Source: JACVRW01 sp963808775 | GTDB lineage: Bacteria > Actinomycetota > Thermoleophilia > Solirubrobacterales > Thermoleophilaceae | Assembly (NCBI GenBank): GCA_963808775.1 | Contig: CAWEGR010000006.1 | Coordinates: 1-64,000 of the forward strand | Length of the DNA: 64,000 bases | Direction of reading: 5' to 3' | Shown here: positions 26,183-35,759 of the stretch, piece after piece | Layout: each line of letters begins with the position of its first letter | Position numbering within the stretch: position 1 is the stretch's first letter | Made by a program: the position numbers and the translations under genes | Notes under the pieces: generated by a model | The model's database searches: none | What the model saw: the letters and a program-made list of their open reading frames with translations, nothing else | What the model was told of the DNA's origin: nothing

Positions 26183-27900
26183 ACGCTGGAATGTAGTCCC
26201 CGGGCGCCCGCTCGCTCGGCATCCATGCGGTTGAGCACGGACAGGAACGCCGCCACCACGCGCGAGTCGAACTGCGACCCCGCGCAGCGGAGCAGCTCGC
26301 CGCGCGCGGCGCGCTCGCCCATGCCGACGCGGTACACGCGGTCCGCGGTCATCGCCTCGTAGGCGTCGCTGACCGCGAGGATCTTCGCCTCGAGCGGAAT
26401 GTCCGCCGCGCCGAGGCCGCGCGGGTAGCCGAGCCCGTCGGGGCGCTCGTGGTGGCAGAGGATCCACTCGCGCAGGTCCTCGAAGCCGCGCCCGCTGAGG
26501 ATCTGGGCACCGATCTCGGGGTGCGTGCGGATCTCGGCGAGCTCGACCTTGCCGAGCGACCCGGGCTTCTTCAGGATCGCGTCGGGCAGCCCGATCTTGC
26601 CGATGTCGTGGAGGATGCCGCCGACCTCGACGCGCTTGGCGCGTTCAGGCGAGAGCCCGAGCTCGCGTGCGATCAGGCCGCAGAGGAGGCCGACCGTGCG
26701 CGAGTGGCTGGCCGTGCCCGTGTCGCGCAGGTCGAGCGCCTCGGCGAGCGAGAGCAGGGTCGCGAGCTGCACCTCGTCGGCGCCGCGCCCGGCCTCGGGA
26801 GCGAAGATGGTCGAGATCTCCGGGCTGAAGATCACGGAGCGGTTGCGCCCGAGCGCCTTGGCCGCGTAGAGCGCCTGGTCGGCTGCCTCGACCACCGCGT
26901 CCGCGGAGCGGCCGTGCAGCGGGTAGGTGGCCACGCCGAAGGAGAACGTGAGGCCGGCGGGGTCATCCGCGAAGTCGCGCTCGACCGAGCCGCGCAGGCG
27001 CTCCGCCACGAGGTACGCCTCGTGCTCGCTCGCCCCCGGGAGCAGGATCGTGAACTCCTCACCCCCGGTGCGCGCGATCGAGTCGCCGGCGCGGCGGTGG
27101 CTCTCGAGGATGCTCCCCACCTTGACGAGGGCGTCATCGCCCGCGCCGTGGCCGAGCCGGTCGTTGACCGACTTGAAGTGGTCGAGGTCGCCGATCACGA
27201 CGCTGAGGGGGGTCTCGGAGCGCAGCGCGCGCTCGACCTCCGCCGCCAGCTCGCGGTCGAACGCGAGGCGGTTCATCAGTCCCGTGAGGGTGTCCGTGAG
27301 GGCGGCCTGCGAGAGCTCGCGGACGAGCTTCTGCACGCCGTCGCGAACCTGTCGCAGGCCGCCGGCCGCGGGGAACAGCACGCCGACGAGGGTGATCCAG
27401 CTCGCGGCGACCGCGTCGGGCGGAGCCACCTCGAGCAGCACGATCAGGTAGCACCCCGACATGAAGCCGAGCTGCACGGCCGCGGCGCGGGTCGGGAAGA
27501 AGTAGGCGGCGTAGAGGCCGAGCCAGAGGTAGAGCATCGCCCCGGAGAGCACGGCGCCGCTGCCCCAGAGCCACACGTGCATCGTCACGAGCAGCGTGCC
27601 AAGCGACGCGCACAGCTCGAGCGCCATCTGGTTGACCCGGTCGGCGAGGAGGAAGAGGCACCCGGCGATGAGCCCGCACACGAGCGGGATCACGAGCCGC
27701 TCGGCGCTGTAGCCGTCCGGGGCGGGCAGCACGGCGACCGCGAGCAGGATCAGGCCGAGCCCGCCGAAGATCACGGCAGCGACACGCGCCGAGAATCGCG
27801 TGCTCGGTTCGACAGCCGTTATCCCCTGCCGGGACCAGCCGACACCCATGTCCGGGCCTCCATCGGACATCAGCCACCCATCGGCCGCGAACGTCCGCAT
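26179..27900 (-). CDS. Membrane GGDEF / HD-GYP cyclic-di-GMP enzyme
   Basis: The N-terminal ~190 residues form five or six transmembrane helices. A GGDEF domain (about 205-365) with active-site RTGGEEF follows, and then an HD-GYP phosphodiesterase (about 385-565). The HD-GYP motifs are complete: ILHDIGKIGLPD and HHERPDGLGYP. Both c-di-GMP synthesis and hydrolysis appear possible in one membrane protein, with the N-terminus as the sensor. I take the ATG at 27900, but in-frame ATGs at 27870 and 27849 are alternatives. The stop overlaps the NUDIX start. YceH lies 50 bases upstream on the same strand. Confidence 0.9.
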   Translation of the reverse strand: MRTFAADGWLMSDGGPDMGVGWSRQGITAVEPSTRFSARVAAVIFGGLGLILLAVAVLPAPDGYSAERLVIPLVCGLIAGCLFLLADRVNQMALELCASLGTLLVTMHVWLWGSGAVLSGAMLYLWLGLYAAYFFPTRAAAVQLGFMSGCYLIVLLEVAPPDAVAASWITLVGVLFPAAGGLRQVRDGVQKLVRELSQAALTDTLTGLMNRLAFDRELAAEVERALRSETPLSVVIGDLDHFKSVNDRLGHGAGDDALVKVGSILESHRRAGDSIARTGGEEFTILLPGASEHEAYLVAERLRGSVERDFADDPAGLTFSFGVATYPLHGRSADAVVEAADQALYAAKALGRNRSVIFSPEISTIFAPEAGRGADEVQLATLLSLAEALDLRDTGTASHSRTVGLLCGLIARELGLSPERAKRVEVGGILHDIGKIGLPDAILKKPGSLGKVELAEIRTHPEIGAQILSGRGFEDLREWILCHHERPDGLGYPRGLGAADIPLEAKILAVSDAYEAMTADRVYRVGMGERAARGELLRCAGSQFDSRVVAAFLSVLNRMDAERAGARGLHSSV

Positions 27901-27950
27901 CGTGAGACCTGACCACACGCTTGGCCGCATATTTGCGGCGCGTACGCAGC

Positions 27951-28608
27951 TCAGGCGCCGAGCTCGTCGCGCAGCGCGCGCAGGCCCGCGCGCAGCTCCG
28001 CGACCTCGCGCTCGAGCGCCTCGACCCGCTCGGCGAGACCATCGGCCTCCGGCGCGGGCGGCGGCTCGACGGGCGCCGCGGCAACCGGCGCCGGCGATGG
28101 CGGCGCCTCCTCCGGCTCCTCGCCCCCTCCCCCGAGGAGCTGCGTCCAGCGCTCCTCGCGCTGGCCCGGCCGGCGCGCGTGGCGCGCCACGCGCTCCGAT
28201 TCGGCGAGCCGCGCGAGCGTGGCATCGAGCTCGTCCGCGCTCTCGAACGGCGTGCAGCCGCTCGGTGCGCGTGCGCAGCTCCCCATGCGTCTGCGGGCCA
28301 CGCAGCATCAGCACGGCGAGCACCGCCAGCTCGTCGGGCGCGAGCCCGAGCTCGCGGTCGAACGTCTGCCGGTATTTCATCGTCCTCCGGTTCGCCCAGC
28401 TCGCGAGGGTCGCCCACCTGCGCGCGATCAGCCGGTCGACGGCGGCCCGCACCGTGCCCTCGTCGTAGTCGACGACCGGGTCGCGGTTCGTCGACTGGTT
28501 GCAGGCAAGCCGCAGCGAGTTGAGCGTGAGCGGGTAGACGTCCGGCGTGGTGCGCTGCTTCTCGATCAGGCAGCCCAGCACGCGGATCTCGGCGGCATCA
28601 GGATCCAT
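27951..28608 (-). CDS. YceH/DUF480 family protein, one frame break
   Basis: This protein of ~219 residues belongs to the DUF480 (YceH) family, a tandem winged-helix fold of unknown role. The N-terminus IRVLGCLIEKQRTTPDVYPLTLNSL is the family hallmark, followed by the conserved TNRDPVVDYDE and a second winged helix. The C-terminal ~55 residues are a Pro/Ala/Glu-rich linker and an acidic coiled coil (VEALEREVAELRAGLRAL). The frame slips once near 28262, with family sequence on both sides. The ATG at 28608 begins MDPDAAEIRVLG. It sits between the secreted phosphodiesterase and the GGDEF-HD-GYP gene and may be co-transcribed with both. Confidence 0.85.
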
Positions 28609-28622
28609 GCCTGGCCGCCAGC

Positions 28623-29612
28623 CTAACCCGAGCGCGCACGGCAGCGGGCCGGGGCGCGGGTGTCGCTCAGGACCCGCTCGAGCGCGCGCGGATGCGAGGT
28701 CATGATGCCGTCGACGCACATCCCCACGAGCCGGCGCCAGGTCGGGCCGGAGTCGGAGTCGTCGCCCGAGAACCAGTTCTGCCACGCGTAGCCCTCGGCA
28801 TGGGCGCGCGCCACGTTGTCCGCCGTCGTGACCTCGATCAGCGCCTCGCCGAGCTGATACGTGATCGGCACCTGGAAGACGGCAACGCCGTCGCCGGGCG
28901 AGGCGCCGCCGAGCAGCCAGCCGGCCGCGCCGTCGATGCCCGGCGCGAGGTCGATGCGCGGGACGAGCTCGTGGAAGCGCTCGACGGCGGCCTGCCTGAA
29001 CGAGGCCACGATCAGGTCGCGGCGCCGCGTGTCGTCAAGGAGCCGGGCGAGCACCCCGGCGTTGCGAACGTACTCCTCGGTCTCCTCGTCGGGCGTGCGG
29101 CCCTTGATCTCGATGTTGATCGGCGTGCGCGGGAACGCGCGCATCACCTGGGCGAGCGTCGGCACGCGGAAGTCGGAGGCGCGGAACCCGCGTGGCGGCC
29201 TGCGCCGGCCGGTCGCCACGCCGCGGAAGCGATAGGCGCGGCGCGGCAGGTCGTGGCTGTAGTGGTCCTCCGCGCGGGGCGCGAACCAGTACGCGGCGTC
29301 GAGCCGCCTGACCTGACGCAGGGTGAGCGAGGAGACGTTTCCGGTGCCGTTCGTCTTGCCGTCGACGGTCGTGTCGTGCATGACGATGACCTTTCCGTCC
29401 TTCGTCACGCCGATGTCGAGCTCGAGCATGTCCGCGCCCGCGGCGATGGCCCTGCGGAACGCGTACATCGTGTTCGACGGGGATTCGTCCTCGCCGCCCT
29501 GGTGGGCGATGTTGATGGCCTTCGGCTCGCGCCAGCGGTTCCCGCCCTGGGCGAGGGCTGCCGCGGGCAGCGCGAGCAGCAGGACGAGCGCAAGCGGGAT
29601 CGTCTTCCTCAT
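28623..29612 (-). CDS. Secreted glycerophosphodiester phosphodiesterase family protein
   Basis: This 329-residue protein has a classic signal peptide (residues 1-22, ending ALAQ) and a GDPD-type TIM barrel. The conserved metal and catalytic segments are IAHQGGEDESPSNT near residue 35, LELDIGVTKDGKVIVMHD near 63 and INIEIKG in the centre. GDPDs cleave glycerophosphodiesters to glycerol-3-phosphate and an alcohol. The usual HRG is HQG here, a variant that could change substrate preference. It is likely extracellular. The ATG at 29612 starts the signal peptide. It is divergent from the MFS gene with 44 bases between. Confidence 0.85.
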   Translation of the reverse strand: MRKTIPLALVLLLALPAAALAQGGNRWREPKAINIAHQGGEDESPSNTMYAFRRAIAAGADMLELDIGVTKDGKVIVMHDTTVDGKTNGTGNVSSLTLRQVRRLDAAYWFAPRAEDHYSHDLPRRAYRFRGVATGRRRPPRGFRASDFRVPTLAQVMRAFPRTPINIEIKGRTPDEETEEYVRNAGVLARLLDDTRRRDLIVASFRQAAVERFHELVPRIDLAPGIDGAAGWLLGGASPGDGVAVFQVPITYQLGEALIEVTTADNVARAHAEGYAWQNWFSGDDSDSGPTWRRLVGMCVDGIMTSHPRALERVLSDTRAPARCRARSG

Positions 29613-29656
29613 CGCCGGGTCAAACTAGCCGATGGCCGCGTGCCATATTCGAGGCC

Positions 29657-30871
29657 GTGCGCGTCTACCGAAGCATCCTGCGCACGCCGAAGGTCGGCGT
29701 CGTCGTCCTCGCCGCGCTGATCGGGCGGCTGCCGATCGGCATCAGCGGCCTTGCGATCCTGCTCTACGTCGAGGACACGACCGGCTCGTTCGCCGCCGCG
29801 GGCGCGTGCGCCGGTGCGCTCGCGCTCGGGAGCGCGCTCGGCGCGCCGTTCCAGGGCAGGCTCGTGGACCACCGTGGCGACGGCGTGCTGCTGCCGCTCG
29901 CGGTCGTGCACGCAGCCGGACTCGTGCTCGTCTGGACGCTCGGCGCCGCCTCCGCCGGCGTCGCGCTGCTCGCGTCCGTGTCGTTCGTGACCGGCGCCGC
30001 GCTGCCGCCGCTCTCCTCCGTCCTGCGCTCGCGCTGGCCCAACCTCCTCGCCGGCTCGCCCGAGCTGCTCAGGGGGGCGTACGCGCTCGACTCGGTGATG
30101 ATCGAGCTGATCTTCGTCACGGGGCCCCTCCTGACCACGGTGATCATGGTCCTGGTCGGGCCGCAGTACGCGCTCGCGGTGTCGGCCGCGTGTGCGCTCA
30201 GCGGGACCACGCCTGATGCTCGCCGGCCTGCGCTCGGTCGAGCGCCCCGAGGGACCGGGCGCCGACGTTCGCGCCTTCGGCCTCGGCGCGCTCGCCGCGC
30301 CGGGGATGCGCACGCTCGTGCTGGCGAGCCTGCCCGTCGGGTTCGCCCTCGGCACCCTCGAGGTGACGCTGCCCGCGTTCAGCCACGAGGAGGGCTCGGA
30401 GGCCCTCGCGGGCATCCTGCTCGCGGTCTGGTCGGCGTCGAGCGGGATCTCGGGGCTCATCTATGGCAGCCGCGCGGAGGCCCGCGATCTCGACGAGACC
30501 CATGTGCGCCTGGCGCTGCTCCTGCCGCTCGCCTGCGCGGCCCTGCTCGCCGCGAGCTCACCGCTCTCGATGGCGCTGCTCGCGATCGTCGCCGGCGCGC
30601 CGATCGCGCCGCTGATCGCGTCGCGCAACCAGCTCGTCGGAGTGGTCGCCCCGAGGGGGACCGCCACGGAGGCGTTCACGTGGCCGCTGACGGCGCTCGT
30701 GACCGGCGTGTCGCTCGGCGCGGCCGTGGCGGGCGCGCTCGTCGAGAGCCACTCGTGGATGGCCGGCGTGCTCGCCTCGGTCGGCGTCTCGGCGCTCGGC
30801 GCGATCGTGCTGCTCGCGCGCCGCGAGACGCTCGTGCCCGCCCTCGGCCGCTGCCTAGACTCGCCGCGTGA
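29657..30871 (+). CDS. Major facilitator superfamily transporter, frameshifted
   Basis: This ~405-codon, 12-helix MFS permease begins at the GTG at 29657. Hydrophobic helices alternate with short loops throughout, and GAPFQGRLVDHRGD fits the loop between helices 2 and 3. An extra base near 30212 shifts the frame at SGTTLMLAGL, after which membrane sequence continues smoothly. A second slip must lie close to the end, because only the original frame stops, at TGA 30869-30871, overlapping the next start as GTGA. Transported substrate is unknown. The overlap makes coupling to the downstream AAA-LuxR regulator likely. Confidence 0.78.
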   Translation: MRVYRSILRTPKVGVVVLAALIGRLPIGISGLAILLYVEDTTGSFAAAGACAGALALGSALGAPFQGRLVDHRGDGVLLPLAVVHAAGLVLVWTLGAASAGVALLASVSFVTGAALPPLSSVLRSRWPNLLAGSPELLRGAYALDSVMIELIFVTGPLLTTVIMVLVGPQYALAVSAACALSGTTPDARRPALGRAPRGTGRRRSRLRPRRARRAGDAHARAGEPARRVRPRHPRGDAARVQPRGGLGGPRGHPARGLVGVERDLGAHLWQPRGGPRSRRDPCAPGAAPAARLRGPARRELTALDGAARDRRRRADRAADRVAQPARRSGRPEGDRHGGVHVAADGARDRRVARRGRGGRARREPLVDGRRARLGRRLGARRDRAARAPRDARARPRPLPRLAA

Positions 30872-33727
30872 GCGTGGAGCACGGGCTCGTCGGTCGCCAG
30901 GCGGAGGTCGCGCACCTCGCGGCCGCGCTCGGCGAGGCCCGGCTCGGGCGCGGCTCGATCGTGCTGGTGAGCGGGGACGCGGGCGTCGGCAAGACGCGGC
31001 TCGTGTCCTCACTGGTCGCGGACGCCGGGGTCCTGACGCTGCGCGGGGCGCCGGCGCACGGCGCCTCGCCACCCTATGGCCCCCTGGTGGCGGCGTTCCG
31101 AGGCCACCTGCGCGAGCACCCGGACGCGCTCTCCGGCAGCGGCCCGCTGCAGGGCCAGCTCGCGCTGCTGCTGCCCGAGCTCGGCGAGCCCGACGCTGCC
31201 GCCGACCGGCCCGCGCTGTTCGAGGCGATCCGCTCCGCGCTCGAGCGCCTGACGGAGGATGCCCCCGCGCTGCTCGTGCTCGACGACCTGCAGTGGTCGG
31301 ACGAGGCGACGCTCGAGCTGCTCGCCGCGCTCGGCGAGCCCCTGCGCACCCTGCCGCTGCTCGTGGTGGCCACGTATCGGTCGGACGGGCTCGCGCGCGA
31401 TCACGGCGTGCGGCGGCTGCGCAACGACCTGCGCCGCGCGGGCCAGCTCGACGAGCTCGCGCTGCAGCCGCTCGGCCTCGACGAGACGCGCGCGCTGCTC
31501 GAGCAGGTGCTCGGCGGCGAGATCGCGCCCTCGCTCGCGCGCGCGATCCACGACCGGACCGAGGGCATCCCCTTCTACGTGGAGGAGCTCGCGGGCGCCC
31601 TGCGCATCAGCGAGGCGGTGCGCCCGGGGCGGCGCGGGCTCGAGCTGGCCGCGCGCGACGAGGTGCCGCTGCCGGACACGGTTCGCGACGCTGTGCTGGT
31701 CGGCGCCTCCGAGCTCTCCGACGAGGCTCGGGTGGCGGCCGACGTTGCGGCGGTGGCGGGCGAGTCCTTCGACCTCGAGGCGGTCGCCTCGCTGTCGAGC
31801 GCTGCCGGGCTGTCCGAGCTGATCGAGAGCGGCCTCGTGCGCGAGGAGCCGGGCGCGAGCGCGGGCTTCCGGCACGCCCTCGCGCAGGAGGCGCTCTACG
31901 CGAACGTCCCGTGGATGCGCCGGCGCGAGCTGCACGGCGAGCTCGCCGCGGCGCTCGAGGCACGCGGAGCCGGGAGCCGGGAGCTCGCGCGCCACCACGT
32001 CGGCGCCGGGGACTCGCAGCGGGCCCGGGTGGCGCTCGCGCTCGCGGCCGCCGAATCGGAGGCGGTGCACGCGCATCGCGACGCCGCGGAGACGGGCCGG
32101 CAGGCCCTCGCCCTCTGGCCGGCGGCCGACGACGAAGACAGGCGCACGGCCCTGCTCGAGCTGTACGCGCGCTGCTGCCGGCTCGCGGGCGAGCTGTCCG
32201 AGGCTGCGCTGGCGTGGGGCGAGCTCGTGGCGGTGCGCGGGGCCGCCGGCGACCGTGGCGGCGTGGCCGACGCCCATCGCGAGCTGGCCGCGGTGCGCGA
32301 CCTCCAGGGCGACCGCGACGCCGCGTTCGCCGCGCGCTCGCTCGCCGCCGAGACCTACGCCGCGGAGAACCGCGTCGGCCGAGGCTGCGGTGGAGCTGCT
32401 CGCGATGGCCAATCAGCGCCGGTCCGCGGCGCGGCACGAGGAGGCGATCGAGCTCGCGGGCAGAGCTCGGGAGCAGGCGAGGGCGGCCGACCGGCTTGAC
32501 CTCGAGATCCGCGCGACCGGCCTCGAGGGTCTCGCGCGCGCGAAGGCGGGCGACTATGACGGAGGTCTCGAGATCGTCCGCGGCGGGCTCGCGCTCGCGC
32601 TCGAGCACGACCTCACCGGGGTCGCGGCGGAGCTGTACCAGCGCCTCAGCGTGACCCTCTACGACTCGGCCGACTACCGGCGCGCCGAGGAGGCTCTCGA
32701 CACCGCCCTCGAGCTCTGCGAGGCGAGCCCGGACGCCGACACCGAGGTCGCGTGCGTGACCTGCATGGCCTTCGTCCTGCGCGAGCGCGGCGACTGGCGA
32801 CGCGCGGGCGAGATGTGCCGCGAGCTGATCGCCCAGGGGACCGCGGTCTGGGTGGCCGAGGGCCTCCTGGGCGCGATTCACGGGTTCGAGGGAAAGCACG
32901 CCTCGGCGCGCCGGCTGCTCGGCTCGTCGCTCGCCACGGCGGCGACGCTGGGCCACTACAACATGACGGTGGACACGCACGGAGCGCTCGCGCGCGTGGC
33001 GGCGTCCGAGGGCTCGGCCGACGAGGCGAAGGAGCGCTGCCGCACGATCCTCTCGCTCTGGGAGGAGAGCAACGACCACCACTACGCGATCGGCGGCATC
33101 CGCTGGGGCGCGGCGTTCTTCGCCGCCGAGGGCGAGCGCGAGGGGCTGCACGCCTGCGTCGACGCCCTGACGCGGATCGCCTCCGCCACCGGCCACGCGG
33201 ATGCGCTCGCGGCGCTCGCCCACGCGCTCGCCGAAACCGCCCTGATGGAAGGCGATCCGGAGACCGCCGCCGAGCAGCTCTCGCGCGCGGTCGAGCTCCA
33301 TCGCGGCCTTGACCTGCCCTTCGCGGGGGCCGAGATCGAGTACCGAGCCGGCGTGGCCCTCGCCGCGGCCGGCGAGCGGGAGCTCGCGCTGGAGCGCCTG
33401 CAGGACTCCTACCGCGCGGCGCGCAAGCTGGGCGCCCGCCCGCTGGCGCTGAACGCGGCGCGCGAGGTGGCAGCGCTCGGGGGCTCGGTGGCGGGCAGGC
33501 TGGGGCGCCGCGCGGCCGACGAGGTGGAGAGCGCCGGGCTGTCGCCGCGCGAGCGCGAGGTCGTGCGGCTGCTCGCCGAGGGGCGGACCAACCGGGAGAT
33601 CGCGCAGGACCTCTTCCTCAGCACGCGCACGGTCGACATGCACGTGCGCAACATCCTGCGCAAGCTCGACTGCCGCTCACGCGTCGAGGCGGCCGGCCGC
33701 GCTCGCGAGCTCGGCCTGACCGCCTGA
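30868..33727 (+). CDS. Large AAA-ATPase LuxR-family regulator, one frame break
   Basis: This regulator of ~952 residues has MalT/LAL-like architecture. An N-terminal AAA/STAND ATPase has Walker A GDAGVGKT (36-43) and Walker B LLVLDDLQWSD. A long TPR-like helical region (about 430-860) follows. A C-terminal LuxR helix-turn-helix carries LSPREREVVRLLAEGRTNREIA and TVDMHVRNILRKL. Such proteins switch on genes after ligand and ATP binding. The frame slips once near 32383, inside the TPR region, and conserved helical repeats continue after it. The GTG start at 30868 overlaps the MFS stop, so it may control or be induced with that transporter. Confidence 0.87.
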
Positions 33728-33731
33728 AGCG

Positions 33732-34434
33732 CTACTTGAGGATCTTGCCGATGCGCTCCGCGGAGTCCGCCACGCGCTCGATGTCCTGCGAGACGGACCG
33801 GCCCTTCTGGCCGAAGCTCTCGGTTGCCTTGCCGAGCTTCTTCGCGGTCTTGCGCATCGACTTCGAGCTGACGTCGGGCGTCGACACCTTCGGCTTGGGC
33901 AGGCTCACCTTCGGCACCTTGACGCCGAGCACCTTGCGCTTCGGAGTGCGCGCCTTGACGGCCGCGACCGCGACCGCGCCGGCCACGCCGGCCGCCGCGG
34001 CTCCGGCGGCGAGCGCCGGGCCCTTCGCCTTCTGGGCGATCGTCCCGATCGTGCCGTTGCCGTTCGAGCTCGACGAGCGGCTCTTGCCGGATGAGCGGCT
34101 CGAGCTCGAGCGCGAGCCTGATCCGTTCGACCCCGAGCGCGAGCGGGTCGACGCGGAGCTCGCCCGCGAGCCGTTCGCTCGACTTCGCGCGCGTGCCGCC
34201 CGAGCTGGCCCGGGCCCCGGTCGACTTGGCCCGCGTGCCCGACGACTTCGCGCCCGTGCCGCCCGACTTGGCGCGCGAGCCGGACGACTTCGCGCGCGTG
34301 CCGGACGACTTTGCGCCCGCGCCGGACGAGCTCGCCCGCGTCCCGGTCGACTTCGCGCGCGTGCCGCTCGGCTTCGCCGAACTGCCGCTGCGCTTCTTTG
34401 CTCCACCTGATTCTGATGTCTTTGTGTCAGCCAT
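33732..34434 (-). CDS. Heptad-repeat Lys/Ser-rich protein with Ala-rich membrane segment
   Basis: This protein of ~234 residues starts at the ATG at 34434 (MADTKTSESGGAKKRS). Residues ~23-85 are nine in-register heptads of the form SGTRAKS. A Ser/Gly/Arg stretch, one Ala/Gly/Val-rich hydrophobic segment long enough to span a membrane (about 150-172) and a C-terminal basic/amphipathic region ending IERVADSAERIGKILK follow. The tail with KVPKVSLPKPKVSTPDVSS is Pro/Lys-rich. The frame slips once near 34180, exactly at the end of the heptad array. The basic repeats resemble the tails of histone-like or nucleic-acid-binding proteins, but no family is recognised. It is convergent with the AAA-LuxR gene, four bases apart. 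Confidence 0.6.
34180..34368 (-). repeat. Nine 21-bp units encoding SGTRAKS heptads
   Basis: Within the Lys/Ser-rich protein gene, 189 bases encode nine consecutive 7-residue units (SGTRAKS, TGTRASS, SGAGAKS, SGTRAKS, SGSRAKS, GGTGAKS, SGTRAKS, TGARASS, GGTRAKS). The unit length never varies. The DNA units are similar but not identical. Such arrays change copy number easily, and assembly errors are likely here. Confidence 0.8.
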
Positions 34435-34496
34435 GACACTCTCCCGCTACCCGCTTGTGCGGCATGTAACCGGCGTGAATGCATACGCTCATCCGC

Positions 34497-34946
34497 ATGG
34501 GAAACATCAGCGGTGCGCGCACTGTCGAGATCGACGCCCCGATCGAGCGTTGCTTCGAGATCGCGGCAGACATCCCGAACGCGATCGAGTGGCAGGGATC
34601 GCTCAAGGACGTCGAGGTGCTGGAGCGCGACCCCGACAAGCGGGCCGCGCTCGTCGAGACGGAGTCCGACGCGAAGGTGAAGCATGTGAAGGCCCTGCTC
34701 CGCTTCTCCTATGAGGAGCCCACCGCGATCCGCTGGGTGCAGGAGAAGGGCGACACGAAGTCGCTGATCGGCTCGTGGACCTTCGAGGACCTGGGCGAGG
34801 GGCGCACGCGCGCGACCTACGCGCTCGACGCCGATCCGGGCCGCATGCTCGGCCTGCTCCTGCGCGGGCCGGCGGAAACGAAGGTCCGGGACTTCCTGCT
34901 CGGCGACGCCGCGGAGGGTCTGAAGCAGCGCGCCGAGGGCGGCTAG
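34497..34946 (+). CDS. SRPBCC-fold (polyketide cyclase/dehydrase-like) protein
   Basis: This 149-residue protein has the START/SRPBCC helix-grip pattern: the opening strand ARTVEIDAPIERCFEIAADI, a central LLRFSYEEPTAIRWV region and a long C-terminal helix ending LKQRAEGG. Members bind hydrophobic ligands and include cyclases, lipid carriers and toxin-like proteins. Nothing here fixes the ligand. The ATG at 34497 puts the first strand at the normal position, and an upstream ATG at 34479 is less likely. It is divergent from the heptad-repeat gene, and its stop shares CTAG with the convergent PEP-mutase-family gene. Confidence 0.8.
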   Translation: MGNISGARTVEIDAPIERCFEIAADIPNAIEWQGSLKDVEVLERDPDKRAALVETESDAKVKHVKALLRFSYEEPTAIRWVQEKGDTKSLIGSWTFEDLGEGRTRATYALDADPGRMLGLLLRGPAETKVRDFLLGDAAEGLKQRAEGG

Positions 34947-35722
34947 CCGGCCGGCGGCCGGTGGCCGAGGCTCTCGGGCCAGTCGCCGAGGGCGAGCAGG
35001 TCCCGCGCGGCGTCCGCGAGCGCGGCGTAGGCGATGCCCATTCCGCCCGGCCCGAGGCTCACGCGCGCGACACCCGCCGCCGCGAGCTCGCGCAGGGGCG
35101 GCGCCGACGGCAGCGCGAGGATGTTGACCGGGGCGTCGAGCTCGGCGGTCAGGGCGCGGATGTCCTCCAGGTCGAGCAGGCCGGGAATGAAGAAGCAATC
35201 GCCGCCCGCGTCGAGATACGCGCGCCCGCGCGCGATCGCCTCGTCGAGGCGGCGCTCGCCGAGCAGGTACTCGTCGGAGCGCGCGTTGATGACGAGCGGC
35301 ACTCCCTCGCGCTCGGCGCGCTCCCGCACGGCCGCGACCGTCGCGGCGTGCTCGGCCGCCGGGCGCAGACGGTCCTCGAGGTTGACGCCGACCGCGCCCG
35401 CGGCGATCACGCGCGCGACGGTCTCGGCGATCTCGTCGGCGCTGTCTCCATAGCCGGCCTCGATGTCCGCGGTCACCGGCAGCTCCACCGCCTGGGCGAT
35501 GCGCTCGATCGCGCACAGCATGAGCGGCAGCGGGATGCGCTCGCCGTCCTTGTAGCCGTGCGCCGCGGCGATCGACCAGCTCGCCGTGGCGAGCGCGCGG
35601 CACCCCGGTGCGCCGGCGACGGTGCGCGCGCTCGCGACGTCCCAGACGTTCACGAGCACGAGCGGATCTCCCGGCCGGTGCAGCTCTCGCAGGGCCGCTG
35701 CCTTCTTCGCCTGGTCGCCCAT
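34943..35722 (-). CDS. Isocitrate lyase/PEP mutase family enzyme
   Basis: This 259-residue TIM-barrel enzyme is of the PEP mutase / isocitrate lyase superfamily. Typical elements are VLVNVWDVASART near residue 22, VTADIEAGYGDS near 80, VNLEDRL near 107 and INARSDEYL near 138. These bind Mg2+ and the 2-oxo-carboxylate. The family includes phosphonate enzymes, carboxyvinyl-phosphonate mutase and 2-methylisocitrate lyase-like proteins. The catalytic Cys loop of true isocitrate lyases is not evident, so a specific reaction cannot be named. The ATG at 35722 starts MGDQAKKAAALRELH. Confidence 0.85.
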   Translation of the reverse strand: MGDQAKKAAALRELHRPGDPLVLVNVWDVASARTVAGAPGCRALATASWSIAAAHGYKDGERIPLPLMLCAIERIAQAVELPVTADIEAGYGDSADEIAETVARVIAAGAVGVNLEDRLRPAAEHAATVAAVRERAEREGVPLVINARSDEYLLGERRLDEAIARGRAYLDAGGDCFFIPGLLDLEDIRALTAELDAPVNILALPSAPPLRELAAAGVARVSLGPGGMGIAYAALADAARDLLALGDWPESLGHRPPAG

Positions 35723-35759
35723 GGAGTGGCGAACGATACGGCGGGGCAAGATCACGCAC

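Noticed and set aside
34180..34368. Regular 21-bp repeats considered as CRISPR-like or minisatellite
   Set aside because: There are no spacers, the units are contiguous and they encode in-frame heptads, so it is a coding repeat.
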